64,000 nt of DNA from Parapedobacter flavus. Its GTDB lineage: Bacteria > Bacteroidota > Bacteroidia > Sphingobacteriales > Sphingobacteriaceae. Below the pieces are notes generated by a model that saw only the letters and a list, made by a program, of their open reading frames with translations, was not told where the DNA came from and made no database searches. How positions within the stretch are numbered: position 1 is the stretch's first letter; every line of letters starts with the position of its first letter. The translations under genes and the position numbers were made by a program. This document shows, piece by piece, positions 21,496 to 31,076 of the stretch. The DNA is taken from positions 1 to 64,000 of the forward strand of contig NZ_JAYKZZ010000006.1 of assembly GCF_035818675.1 (NCBI RefSeq). Direction: 5' to 3'.

Positions 21496-23313
21496 TTAAT
21501 CTTTTCGCAATGAGAAGTCATCGAATTGTGTCCACGCACCAGCAGCGGCGTTTAGCGCAATGCCCACCTGGATGGCTGCCCCGCTGGGTATAGTAATACC
21601 CGATACTTCGTGCACCGTCCAGTTTGAAGAGGTCGGGATAGAAACTTGGCCAGCTAAGACATTATTGACGTAAACCTGCAACTGTCTGGTGCCGAAGGTG
21701 CCACCCCCGCGAGACCATACCTGCGCGGTGTATGTGCCGGCAGCGGGATACGCGGAAGCGCTGCGCACACTGCCTGTATACGCGGTAGAATTCCAGGCGC
21801 GCACCGACCGAGCGCCCGAGCGGACGTTGGCGGAATTTACCAGTACATCCTCCACTGCGACGTCGCCGGAGACGGTCCACCCCGCAAAGTCGTCTTCAAA
21901 CCCCGGATTGCTAACCAGATTGAGTTCGCCGGTGACATCTTTGGCATAGGGAAAATAGGTTTTAGAACCTACGCTTCCACACGTACCGCTGCGATACCAT
22001 AACGCCATGTCGTCCCAATAACCGTTGGTCCACCACGTACGTGGCATTTTCAAGGGTACAGACTCGCCGTTGTGTACTACATACAGGTTGTCGTATAGAT
22101 CGTATGTATCACGCGCGTACTGTGGTGAGAACAATGCATCACCGCCATGGCAGGGATTGAGAATCCCATACTCACCGATATACAAGGGCAATTGGTAAGC
22201 GCCCAACCAGTCGAGATACTGCTGCAGGTAAGCGCGGTGTTCGGCCTTACGCGCGGCGTAGGACAGCGTCGACGGATCATAGGGCGTCGGCGTGGCCGAA
22301 TACATATGCTCTTGTTGGCTCGCATAACCGCTAGCCGAATAGCCTAATCCATACATTGGGGAAGTGGATAATGCGCGCCCAAAATAATCGTGAAATGTAA
22401 AGACGATATTGGACTGTTGCAAAACGGATAAGTTCATGCCGGCCAACGAAATATCGCCGTGCAAAGCAGCTGCAATTAAAATTTTATCTGGATTGGCCGA
22501 TCGCAGCGACTTTGTTCCCGTTGGGGCCAGCCAATCAGCATACACCGCCATGATTTTGTTAAACCGCGCTTGTGCCGTAGCGCCGTCTGCTCGTGGCTCG
22601 TTGACCAAATCGACCGCGATTACCTGTTTGCCGCGGGCTGTCGACGCATGATAACGGGTAAGTACATACTTCAGATAATCAGCAGTTGCCTGCAACGCCA
22701 ATACATTGTCCATCAGGTCTGAGGTTTCGTTGGTGTCACCACAGCTGCCACTTGGATTTGCGGGGGCGCCAACGGCTGACCATGCCCAAGCCGGAATGTT
22801 CCACCGAGCACCGGCCATAACAGGATCTTCATTACAGGCCCCGCCGGGGCCGCGCACGTGGATGGGATCTAAGATGACATACAAGCCTTGGGAAATGGCG
22901 TTATCAATAAGGAGATCTAGCTGCGCGAATGAAGCGGCATCGAAAACGCCTGGGGCGGTGTTGAAATAGGGCCAGTCCATGGCAATCCGAATCGCGTTGA
23001 ACGTAGGGGAACCCGATGCTCCGAGCGCCGTAATCTCTTCGTTGACGTAGGAGGTTTCCCATGCCCCACCTACTTTCCGGTGCGGACCCCGCTTGATATT
23101 CACCCCATTGATTAATACAGGCTCACCGGTATCGCTGGATACAAACGCATGGGGATAGTCTGAATAAAACAGCTCTTGCCCTGCCATTAACGGGCTTTGC
23201 TGTTCCTTTTGCGTGTTTTCGGCAATCATCATTTGCTCACACGATGACATACCACCAAGGACCAACAGCATTGCGGCCCCCATTAGCTTGGTACAGAGTG
23301 GATTCATTTTCAT
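21496..23313 (-). CDS. GH5-family glycoside hydrolase lipoprotein with carbohydrate-binding module
   Basis: A 605-residue lipoprotein (lipobox C25, GGMSSC). The catalytic GH5 barrel at about 45-440 has VDLVNEPRADG near residue 237 with the acid/base Glu after Asn, and YIGEYGI near 382 with the nucleophile Glu. From about residue 462 a jelly-roll binding module follows (NLVSNPGFEDDFAGW; WTQFDDFSLRKD). The start overlaps the phosphoesterase stop as ATGA. It would act at the cell surface on a beta-linked glycan or glycolipid; the substrate is not decided by sequence. Confidence 0.88.
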   Translation of the reverse strand: MKMNPLCTKLMGAAMLLVLGGMSSCEQMMIAENTQKEQQSPLMAGQELFYSDYPHAFVSSDTGEPVLINGVNIKRGPHRKVGGAWETSYVNEEITALGASGSPTFNAIRIAMDWPYFNTAPGVFDAASFAQLDLLIDNAISQGLYVILDPIHVRGPGGACNEDPVMAGARWNIPAWAWSAVGAPANPSGSCGDTNETSDLMDNVLALQATADYLKYVLTRYHASTARGKQVIAVDLVNEPRADGATAQARFNKIMAVYADWLAPTGTKSLRSANPDKILIAAALHGDISLAGMNLSVLQQSNIVFTFHDYFGRALSTSPMYGLGYSASGYASQQEHMYSATPTPYDPSTLSYAARKAEHRAYLQQYLDWLGAYQLPLYIGEYGILNPCHGGDALFSPQYARDTYDLYDNLYVVHNGESVPLKMPRTWWTNGYWDDMALWYRSGTCGSVGSKTYFPYAKDVTGELNLVSNPGFEDDFAGWTVSGDVAVEDVLVNSANVRSGARSVRAWNSTAYTGSVRSASAYPAAGTYTAQVWSRGGGTFGTRQLQVYVNNVLAGQVSIPTSSNWTVHEVSGITIPSGAAIQVGIALNAAAGAWTQFDDFSLRKD

Positions 23314-24749
23314 GATGTGGATGTTTTTGATATACTAACTTGGGTTTCACTTTCTTTTGTAATATTCACCCTAACCACTACAACCGTCCGGTCGCCTTGA
23401 TCGGCAGGATATTGGGCAAGAATTTCGCCGCCACTAACGGTGTATTGCCCGCTCTTCATTACGAAACGAACGCGCCCGTCATAAAAATCATGCGGAAGCG
23501 TGTTGGTAATCTGCACATGGTTGGCGGTAGCCCCGCCGGTATTCTCATGCTCGTATTCAGCCCACACTGTGGGTGCGCCATAATCGCCCAATAGCCGATG
23601 CACATTGACACCTTCGGCATGCGCTAAAGCTTGATCGGAAACCCAGCCCTGCGGGGTGTTTCTGAAATTAAAGAACGCTCCCCGCTGCCGGTCCTGCGCT
23701 GTGCCCACGGACAGTACCCGGTACGGGTTCTCCTGTAACACGCGCGATCGGTGGATGTGTCCCACCAAGAGCAGATCACAAGGCTGTTCGGCCGTAGCCA
23801 CGGTGGTCCAACCGTCCAGCCCGTCATAAAAGTGTGAAACCAACAATCGGTAGCGCACACTGGGGTCTTGCCAACTGGATGCATAGTCAGCACGGGCCCA
23901 ATCGAGAAACTCGTTGGCTGTCCACTCGCTTGAGAGGACATAAAACGAACCCATCCGGAACGAGAATGCCCGCTGCCCAACATGCGCCGTATAATAGTCT
24001 CGCCAAGCTCGAATGTCTACGTAATCGCCCCACCCCAGGTCGTGGTTACCGGTGGCGAGTACGGTGGGGACGGTAAATCCGGCCAATCCTTCAAAAAAGC
24101 GATCAACACGGACCTTCGCCTCGTCCATGCCGCACCAGTCGTCAGCCACATTATACAGGTGCATATTATCGCCGGTCTGCAGCACCATGCGGGGATTAAT
24201 CAGGTTGATGACCGGCGCCAGCCAGACCAGCGCCTGTTTACTACCAACGCCCCACTTTTCGCTGGCCTTACCGCCCGGCTCGACGGCGGCATCATCTGTA
24301 AGGTGTTGGTCGGATTGGTGGATGATGTAGAAATCGCTTTCTATATTTGGTACAACCTGCACGGCACGTGGAGACACCATCTGTTGGCCCGTGGGTGTGC
24401 TGATATGCAGTGCCAATAACTCGGGTGATGTGTTTTCAGGTACGTGGACAACGAGCTGCCACCCCGAGCGCGTGCCGTGATCGACCTGCGTGTATTGTGC
24501 ATCGACATGTGGGCTTACCCAGGTTTTGAACTCGTTGCTTAACTGAGCTACCCAGCCGAGCGAATCGAGGTCGGCATCGGCGAAAACTTCTACGGTGAAT
24601 GTCTTGCCCGGTTCAACAAATGTGGGTTGGTGCTTCCGGGGCGACCATATGCCCTGCTCTACAGGCAAATCGGCAGGGAGCGCGTATAGGTGGTCAACGC
24701 GGACGAGACCTATCCATACGACAAAAAAGGAAATGAGTAAACGGTTCAT
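23310..24749 (-). CDS. Exported metallophosphoesterase 2 of the locus
   Basis: A 479-residue protein with a signal peptide (MNRLLISFFVVWIGLVRVDH). A beta-rich N-terminal domain (about 30-145) precedes a calcineurin-like catalytic domain. Metal motifs are in order: SDQH, QTGDNMHL, ATGNHDLGWGD, VSHFYDG and VGHIHRSR. A further beta domain of about 90 residues ends the protein. It lies two bases behind the first phosphoesterase gene and overlaps the GH5 gene. It probably removes a phosphate or phosphodiester from the locus substrate outside the cytoplasm. Confidence 0.85.
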   Translation of the reverse strand: MNRLLISFFVVWIGLVRVDHLYALPADLPVEQGIWSPRKHQPTFVEPGKTFTVEVFADADLDSLGWVAQLSNEFKTWVSPHVDAQYTQVDHGTRSGWQLVVHVPENTSPELLALHISTPTGQQMVSPRAVQVVPNIESDFYIIHQSDQHLTDDAAVEPGGKASEKWGVGSKQALVWLAPVINLINPRMVLQTGDNMHLYNVADDWCGMDEAKVRVDRFFEGLAGFTVPTVLATGNHDLGWGDYVDIRAWRDYYTAHVGQRAFSFRMGSFYVLSSEWTANEFLDWARADYASSWQDPSVRYRLLVSHFYDGLDGWTTVATAEQPCDLLLVGHIHRSRVLQENPYRVLSVGTAQDRQRGAFFNFRNTPQGWVSDQALAHAEGVNVHRLLGDYGAPTVWAEYEHENTGGATANHVQITNTLPHDFYDGRVRFVMKSGQYTVSGGEILAQYPADQGDRTVVVVRVNITKESETQVSISKTSTS

Positions 24750-24750
24750 G

Positions 24751-25917
24751 CTAATGACTTGGGTTTAACGTGATGGAATCAACTTGCTTTCCCTCGGTGT
24801 CGAGCACGGTCAACTGCAGTTGGCGACTGTCGCCTTTCGCCGATACCAGCGCTTTGTTGGAGTTCACCAGCACGGGGAAGGCATGATGTTCATCAGGCTG
24901 CTGCTTGATATGCCGGTGTAGGTGCCCGCTAAGCATGAGTTGGATGCCCGCCTGATTGAGCAGCGGCACGAATTTGTCGATAACTTCGTGCTGCCCATGC
25001 CATCCCTTGAACGGCGGCATGTGGCAGATCGCAATTTTATACGGGGCGGTCGTAAACTCGGGGCGTGTAAGCGCCTCGGCGAGCCATGCTGCCTGTTCAT
25101 CTCGGTAATCATCGAATGCTGCGAGACCGCCATATTCAATATCGGAATCGGGCTTGTCTTCCCCGCTGTCCAACACCACGAAGCAGACCGGCCCCCGGCG
25201 TACCAAGTAATAGGGCTTACCAGACACGGAAGGAAAATAGCGACTGAACTGACCAGCGAATGGGCCGCGTGTTTCGTGATTACCACGGGCATAGTACATG
25301 GGATATTGCGAAGCAAATTGCTTGACGCCCGTGTCCATGAAATCAGTGAAAACCTGTTGCTCGCTTAAGAAAAATCCGGCCATGTCCCCGTTAAAGAAAA
25401 CAATCGGATGGGCATCGAAATCGACTTGTTCGAGCAGTTGTTGCATGACGTCGTTTTGGCCGTGCATGTCGTTGATAACCGCAAACGTGACGGTTTCTTC
25501 CAATGGGCTGGGGGTGGTAAACCGCAGCGGAGCCGAACGGTATACCTGTGAAGCTACGATGGTGCCGTATTCGACCGTTGACCACTCATGCCGCTTTACC
25601 TCCTGCGAATATACCCGGTAGCGATAGGTCGTGCCCGGCTTGAGGCCGTCCAGGTAAACCCGATGCACGGTATCTTTGGTTTTGAACCCATCATTTACGG
25701 CGAAATGCTTGGGGCGCTCCCGGTGATAAAAGTGGCTGCCATCGTCAGGGGCCAGTTCGACCCAACTGATCGCGAGTTTACTGGTGGTCCACAGGATGTT
25801 TACGCTCGTCGTATCGAGCGCCTGGATATACGGGCCATGCGTAATGGAAAAACGCTCCTGAGCCGACGCCGTAATGGTTAACCAGGTGAATAGGAATAAA
25901 AGGCCGCGTGCGATCAT
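24751..25917 (-). CDS. Purple-acid-phosphatase-like metallophosphoesterase 1
   Basis: A 388-residue exported protein (signal peptide ends SAQERF). A fibronectin-like N-domain of the purple acid phosphatase type (about 25-125, TSVNILWTTSKLAISWVEL) is followed by the metal-binding motifs NDMHGQND, FNGDMAGF, ARGNHETRG, CHMPPFKG and SGHLHRH. It overlaps the DUF1735-type lipoprotein stop by ATGA. The two phosphoesterases in the locus differ in architecture, so they may act on different bonds. Confidence 0.87.
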   Translation of the reverse strand: MIARGLLFLFTWLTITASAQERFSITHGPYIQALDTTSVNILWTTSKLAISWVELAPDDGSHFYHRERPKHFAVNDGFKTKDTVHRVYLDGLKPGTTYRYRVYSQEVKRHEWSTVEYGTIVASQVYRSAPLRFTTPSPLEETVTFAVINDMHGQNDVMQQLLEQVDFDAHPIVFFNGDMAGFFLSEQQVFTDFMDTGVKQFASQYPMYYARGNHETRGPFAGQFSRYFPSVSGKPYYLVRRGPVCFVVLDSGEDKPDSDIEYGGLAAFDDYRDEQAAWLAEALTRPEFTTAPYKIAICHMPPFKGWHGQHEVIDKFVPLLNQAGIQLMLSGHLHRHIKQQPDEHHAFPVLVNSNKALVSAKGDSRQLQLTVLDTEGKQVDSITLNPSH

Positions 25918-26495
25918 CTTGTTTCGTTGTTAAGTAAGCTTGAATTAAAAACCACGATGGCGGTTTCGAGCGCTGGGTTGGTCTTGTGCCCGTTGCTGGA
26001 AATCTGCACGGCCACAGCGAACGCCTCGCCCGGCCGTTCGGTGAGGTAAGCAAGGCTGAGCGCCAGCTCAAAGATGGCTGTGCTTTCGCCGTCGGCGAGT
26101 TCGATACTGGATGGCATGGAATAAGCATCCGCGGGTAGCATCTCAGCGTCTAGCTGCTGCCGCTCGATGAGCGCTGCGATGGTGTCTGGGCGCGACTTAA
26201 TCGCTACGGATATGTTGCCAGCTGTAGAAACGCCACCACGGACCACACCAAGGGGGATGATAACACGGCCCTGTTCCTGATCTACCCGAAAACTAGCGGG
26301 CTGTCCTGGCGTGGGTACGTCGTACGTATCCCCTGGAGGGGAAACCTCGAAGATACTCTTCGCCGCTGGCAGGTAAATCACTTGGTCTGGATAGGCCGAC
26401 TCGGCCACCTCCCGATACTTGCCGCAGGAGGATAGCGCCGCGATCAGCAATATGCCTAAGGCGATACGGATCTGGATAGTTGGAAGTACGTTCAT
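25914..26495 (-). CDS. DUF1735/BT_3987-type surface lipoprotein
   Basis: A 193-residue lipoprotein (lipobox C24, LSSC). The beta-sandwich pattern matches DUF1735: VIIPLGVVRGGVSTAGNISV, LPADAYSMPSSIELADGES, AFAVAVQIS. Such proteins sit behind SusD in polysaccharide-utilisation loci and are taken to bind glycan at the surface. Usually a longer catalytic or binding part follows the domain; here the protein ends with it. The gap to the SusD gene is 26 bases. Confidence 0.8.
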   Translation of the reverse strand: MNVLPTIQIRIALGILLIAALSSCGKYREVAESAYPDQVIYLPAAKSIFEVSPPGDTYDVPTPGQPASFRVDQEQGRVIIPLGVVRGGVSTAGNISVAIKSRPDTIAALIERQQLDAEMLPADAYSMPSSIELADGESTAIFELALSLAYLTERPGEAFAVAVQISSNGHKTNPALETAIVVFNSSLLNNETR

Positions 26496-26521
26496 ATCAG
26501 TTTTATTTTAACGACCAGCGA

Positions 26522-28246
26522 TTACCACAACGGGTTTTGAATGAGGCCGCTTACTTTGAGTAGTTCTTGCTGTGGAATGGGATAAAAATACATTTTCGGC
26601 GAAAACGCCCGGTGTTCAACCTGGACACGTTGATAGTCGAAGGTCTCGTCGCCTTCCTTGCGCACGCTCACGCCGTATAGTGCCCCGCCCAACGTGGCCG
26701 GTGCAATCATCCACCGGCGCACATCCCAAAGCCGATGACCTTCGAAAGCGAGTTCTACCTGCCGTTCACCCCGGATACGTTCGCGCATGTCAGCCTGCGA
26801 CAGCCCATCGGGCAACGGTGGCATTTCAACGCCGCTCCGCGAGCGCACCATGTCTACGTAACGCGTGATGTCTGGATGCACAGGATCGTATTCGTTCAAC
26901 GCTTCGGCATAATTGAGGTAAACTTCGGCTAGCCGCATGAAAATCCAGGTATGCACACTGGTGGTGCCCGTGAGGAGGTTGATGTTGGGATCCACGTATT
27001 TGAGCAGGTAATAACCTGTTCGCGAAGCCCGTTCTTGCGGGCTTCCGTCTAGTCCGCCATGCCAGAGCTCCACAGGCCGGTCTTTGAACCATGCGAGGTT
27101 GTAAAGCACACTCATGGCCAGCCGGGGATCGCGGTTGGCGTATGGATTTGACGCATGCTCGGGGTTATCCCAATCAAACGCTACCGCCGTATTTTCGTCT
27201 ACCTTCACCTCGTAAGCATCAACCAAATTTTGGGAGGGTGTCGTGCCGCTCTGCCCCATATCATATCCAACCGGGAAGGTAGCCCGCTCAAACTCGTTGC
27301 TTGCGCCCGCCCGCCGCGCGAAGATGATCTCGGCGCTGTTAAATGTGCTGAACAGACTTTGATAATCGCCGTGCAAGGCATAGTTCGCTTCGCTAAGGTC
27401 GATCACGGCTTTTGCGGCGGCGGCGGCGGCGGCCCACCGTGCCGACCGGTCGCCAGCTGGCAGGGAAATGAGTTCGGGATTAGCGTAGCCGGTTGCCCAG
27501 GAGGGGTCATTATACAAATCGCTGGCGGCAAATAGAAGCACACGTGCTTTCAGCGCTAACGCGGCGCCCTTCGTGGCCCGACCTAGATCAACCGAGGCGG
27601 GGACAGCGGGTAGCCCCTCGGCGACGACGTCGCATTCGGCAACGATGAAATCCAGGCAATCGGCCAGCGACTGCCGTGTGATCTGGCTCGGATTTTCGCC
27701 TACCTCATATACGGTGGTTACAAGCGGTACGCCTCCATACCGTTTCACCAACTCGAAAAAGAAGAAGGTACGTAAAAAGCGAACTTCATGCTGCCACCGA
27801 GCGATCTCTTCTTGGAGCGCCTGATAGGTTTCCTGCTGAGCGGGATTGGGGTCGAGTTTGAGGTGATCCAGGTCGATATGGTCGCTCTTGGCCAAAAACT
27901 GGTTAGCAATCCGTATTCCCCGGTAATAATGGGCCCATACATCGTCCGGCGTATTTACCGCATCCCAGTCGCCCGTGTTGAAGCGGTGCACCGCCGACGT
28001 TTCAAGCGTATGTTCGGCCTCATCACCGGCCGACGCAAGCAGCGCTCTGTCGACCTCGTTAAAGCCGGCCCGCAATACATTATAAACCGCAGAAACGCGT
28101 GACCGCGCGAAGTCGTACGAATAGATGACGTCATCTTCGGTCAACTCCGTGACGATGTCGCGTTCCAGGTATTCAGTGCATGCGCCAGACAGCAGCAGGG
28201 CAATCATCCCCAGCAAGCCTGACTTCATAGCGCGTAAGGTTTTCAT
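26522..28246 (-). CDS. SusD-like lipoprotein, second pair
   Basis: A protein of about 574 residues from MKTLRAMKSGLLGMIALLLS with a lipobox Cys at 23 (SGAC). It has the SusD pattern: YDFARSRVSAVYNVLRAGFN, FLRTFFFFELVKRYGGVPLV, VYLNYAEALNEYDP and the C-terminal RGERQVELAFEGHRLWDVRR. An upstream ATG at 28267, 4 bases behind the SusC stop, is the other possible start. It pairs with the SusC at 28272. Confidence 0.92.
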   Translation of the reverse strand: MKTLRAMKSGLLGMIALLLSGACTEYLERDIVTELTEDDVIYSYDFARSRVSAVYNVLRAGFNEVDRALLASAGDEAEHTLETSAVHRFNTGDWDAVNTPDDVWAHYYRGIRIANQFLAKSDHIDLDHLKLDPNPAQQETYQALQEEIARWQHEVRFLRTFFFFELVKRYGGVPLVTTVYEVGENPSQITRQSLADCLDFIVAECDVVAEGLPAVPASVDLGRATKGAALALKARVLLFAASDLYNDPSWATGYANPELISLPAGDRSARWAAAAAAAKAVIDLSEANYALHGDYQSLFSTFNSAEIIFARRAGASNEFERATFPVGYDMGQSGTTPSQNLVDAYEVKVDENTAVAFDWDNPEHASNPYANRDPRLAMSVLYNLAWFKDRPVELWHGGLDGSPQERASRTGYYLLKYVDPNINLLTGTTSVHTWIFMRLAEVYLNYAEALNEYDPVHPDITRYVDMVRSRSGVEMPPLPDGLSQADMRERIRGERQVELAFEGHRLWDVRRWMIAPATLGGALYGVSVRKEGDETFDYQRVQVEHRAFSPKMYFYPIPQQELLKVSGLIQNPLW

Positions 28247-28271
28247 CGTGATTTTGCTTGATTGCATGTGA

Positions 28272-31043
28272 TTAAAAATTGAGTTTCAGTCCTAAACTTA
28301 CCGAACGCATAGCGGGGTAACCGGTGAGGGTTTCCGGATCGGTATATTTCACCCGATCTAACGAAAACAGGTTGGTGCCATTTGCAAAGATGCGTAGGGC
28401 TCCTACGTGCCACCGGGCCAACACATCGGCGCCGATGGTATAGCCTACCTCTGCACTACGCAGCTTGATGAAACTGCCGTCTACCTGCCAAAATGAAGAA
28501 GGCTGAAAGTTATTCAGGTTATTTACCGCGGAGAGCCGTGGATAGGTGGCTGACCCGGCATTTTGCGGCGTCCACCGATCTAATGCAAATTCCGAAATTT
28601 TACCGTCGTTCTGAAACGCATAATAGTAGTGCCCCGATCGGTAAACCGTCCGATTGGTTACCGCCTGGAAAAACAAGGAAGCGTCAAAACCCTTCCATGC
28701 AAAGGTGGGGTTCAGGCCCACGGTGATTTCAGGGATGTTGGTATAGCCCGAGGCCACGTAGTCTTCGGCGTTAATGACCTGATCCTGGTTTTGATCCTTG
28801 TAACGCACATCGCCTGGTTGGACCGTCGCAAACCGTTGCTGCGGCGCGTTGGCGATGTCGTTATCGTTTTGGAACAACCCGAGCGCCTCCAGTAAAAACG
28901 GCTGGCCAATGGGGTGGCCCACGCGCTGCAAATAATCGTACCGGACGAGGTCTTCAGCCATTTCGACCACCTGATTGCGTGCATACCAAAAATTAGCTTT
29001 CAATGAGAACTGGAAGGGTCGCCTTCGATCGGAACGATAGTTGGCCATGACCTCCACGCCCCGGTTCCGGACGACCCCGCGGTTGAGCAAAGGCGATTCG
29101 ATACCATACAGGTCGGGCAGTACCCGGTTGGCGGATGTCAAAATATCATACCTGCGGTTGGTGAACCAGTCTGCCATCAACTCCAATCGACCAAACAGCT
29201 GGGCCTCAAACCCGATATTGGCCATGCGGTCTTTCTCCCACGAAATATCAGGGTTGGCCGCTGGCCCTTCCTGCAGGGAACTGGACGAGTTATTGTCCGT
29301 CCCGAAATAATACGACGCCGGATAACGGTAATAGTTATCGAATAAAAACCGGTCTTCGGCGATCCGGTCGTTGCCGGTTAGGCCGAAAGACCCCCGGATT
29401 TTAAGGAAGTCGACCACATGGCTTTGTGCTAAGAAGGCTTCCTCTGATAACACCCACCCGGCGGATACCGCGGGGAAGAAGCCGAACCGGCGGCCTTTGG
29501 CGAAATTTTCGGACCCCAGGTAGCCGAAAGAGAACTCGCCGATGTACTTCGCTTGGTTGGCGTAGGTAAACCGGCCGCTAAACCCGAGGTGCTTGAACGG
29601 GTGTTGTTGCCCCAGGAGGGCATAGTTATCCAGGTTATACCGGAGCATACCCCGTAAGGTATGCGGGCCGAGGTCGCGCGCGTAATCGAGGTAGGCCTGG
29701 AATACGACATTGCGCCATTGCTCTGATCCGCCTTCGTCGCCAACTAACGACGTCCGTTCGCCGAATCGGATATAGTCCGTATCACTGCCGTTATCAGCCA
29801 TGAGGTACCGTTCATACTGCCGCAATTTATTGGAGTAATTGCGGAAGAAGTTATTGAAGGCTACCGAAGATCCGATTTTAAGGCCGGGGGTCAACATATC
29901 GAGTTTATGCGCTAATTGAAAGGCAGACTGCAGGGTCCTCCCGTTTGATGTATAATGACCTGTTTCCAACACATCACCCAACGGATTGGAGAAAAGTGCA
30001 TTGCCCCCGTACGTCCCGTTGGGATTATAGACCGGAAATGCATTTGGCGGGATAATGGCCAACGTATTGAAGAGCGAAGATGTGGAGTTTGCCGCAGGAT
30101 TGGCTTTGTCTTCCACCGTTCCAGATAGCGTTAGGCTGGCCATCATGTTCTTCGTAATGTCGACGTCGATATTGGTCCGGAAGTTATAACGCGTCAGTCG
30201 GCTGTTTTTACTGTTTTCCGAGGCATCGCCCGACTTGATATACAAGCCCTGTTCAGTCAGCAAATTGAGCAAGCCGAAATAGCGGACCGTTTCGCTGCCA
30301 CCCTTAAAGGTGAGGTTGTAGCTCGTTGCCGGAGCGGCTGTCCGGAGCACCTCGTCGTACCAATCGACATCGGGGTGCCGATACGGGTCAGCACCCGTGC
30401 GGTAAGCATCCAACTCGGCAGCGCTGTAGAGCGGTTCGAAACCGTCATTTTCACGCGCTTCGTTGTGCAACCGGGCATAGTCAAACGAACCTAAAAATGC
30501 CGGCATGCGCAGCGGGTTTCGTACCCCGCTTTGTACGGCAAACTGCAACTGCAGCGGGCCCTGATCACCGCGCTTGGTCGTAACGAGCAATACGCCGTTG
30601 GCGCCGCGTGTTCCATAGACCGCGGTTGCTGAAGCGTCCTTGAGCAACGTGATATAAGCAATTTCGTAGGGACTCAGGTGTTCAAATGTGCTCTCATATC
30701 CATCCACCATCACCAATACGTCTCTGCCGGGACCAAATGTAGCGACGCCCCGCCCCAGTAACACAGGGGATTCCAACCCGGGCTCGGCTCCCTGCTGTTG
30801 TACCGTAAGCCCCCCTAAGCGGCCATAAAGCGAGGTGGCGAGGTTGCTGGTAAACGTCTTTTCGAGATCCTCGCCAGCGACGTGCGACTGTGAACCGGTT
30901 ATCAGCCACCGTGGTTGTTGGCCGTAGGCTATCGGAATGACCTCTTCGACGACCGTATCTGTGGTATCCTGGGCGTTCGCGATGTTCAGCGCGGCAATCA
31001 GCCCCAAAAAGCAATAACTATATCTTAACTTTAGCAATTTCAT
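28272..31043 (-). CDS. SusC-like transporter lacking the regulatory N-domain, second pair
   Basis: A 923-residue TonB-linked transporter from MKLLKLRYSYCFLGLIAALN. The plug follows the signal peptide almost at once (TSLYGRLGGLTVQQQGAEPG; SPYEIAYITLLKDASATAVY; GTRGANGVLLVTTKRG), so both the STN and the CarboxypepD_reg domain found in most SusC proteins are absent. The barrel is complete and ends VSLGLKLNF. The start at 31043 is preferred to 31076 because it gives a normal signal peptide. Confidence 0.9.
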   Translation of the reverse strand: MKLLKLRYSYCFLGLIAALNIANAQDTTDTVVEEVIPIAYGQQPRWLITGSQSHVAGEDLEKTFTSNLATSLYGRLGGLTVQQQGAEPGLESPVLLGRGVATFGPGRDVLVMVDGYESTFEHLSPYEIAYITLLKDASATAVYGTRGANGVLLVTTKRGDQGPLQLQFAVQSGVRNPLRMPAFLGSFDYARLHNEARENDGFEPLYSAAELDAYRTGADPYRHPDVDWYDEVLRTAAPATSYNLTFKGGSETVRYFGLLNLLTEQGLYIKSGDASENSKNSRLTRYNFRTNIDVDITKNMMASLTLSGTVEDKANPAANSTSSLFNTLAIIPPNAFPVYNPNGTYGGNALFSNPLGDVLETGHYTSNGRTLQSAFQLAHKLDMLTPGLKIGSSVAFNNFFRNYSNKLRQYERYLMADNGSDTDYIRFGERTSLVGDEGGSEQWRNVVFQAYLDYARDLGPHTLRGMLRYNLDNYALLGQQHPFKHLGFSGRFTYANQAKYIGEFSFGYLGSENFAKGRRFGFFPAVSAGWVLSEEAFLAQSHVVDFLKIRGSFGLTGNDRIAEDRFLFDNYYRYPASYYFGTDNNSSSSLQEGPAANPDISWEKDRMANIGFEAQLFGRLELMADWFTNRRYDILTSANRVLPDLYGIESPLLNRGVVRNRGVEVMANYRSDRRRPFQFSLKANFWYARNQVVEMAEDLVRYDYLQRVGHPIGQPFLLEALGLFQNDNDIANAPQQRFATVQPGDVRYKDQNQDQVINAEDYVASGYTNIPEITVGLNPTFAWKGFDASLFFQAVTNRTVYRSGHYYYAFQNDGKISEFALDRWTPQNAGSATYPRLSAVNNLNNFQPSSFWQVDGSFIKLRSAEVGYTIGADVLARWHVGALRIFANGTNLFSLDRVKYTDPETLTGYPAMRSVSLGLKLNF

Positions 31044-31076
31044 AACTTGATGTACTAAATGAATTCTGACCTCCAT

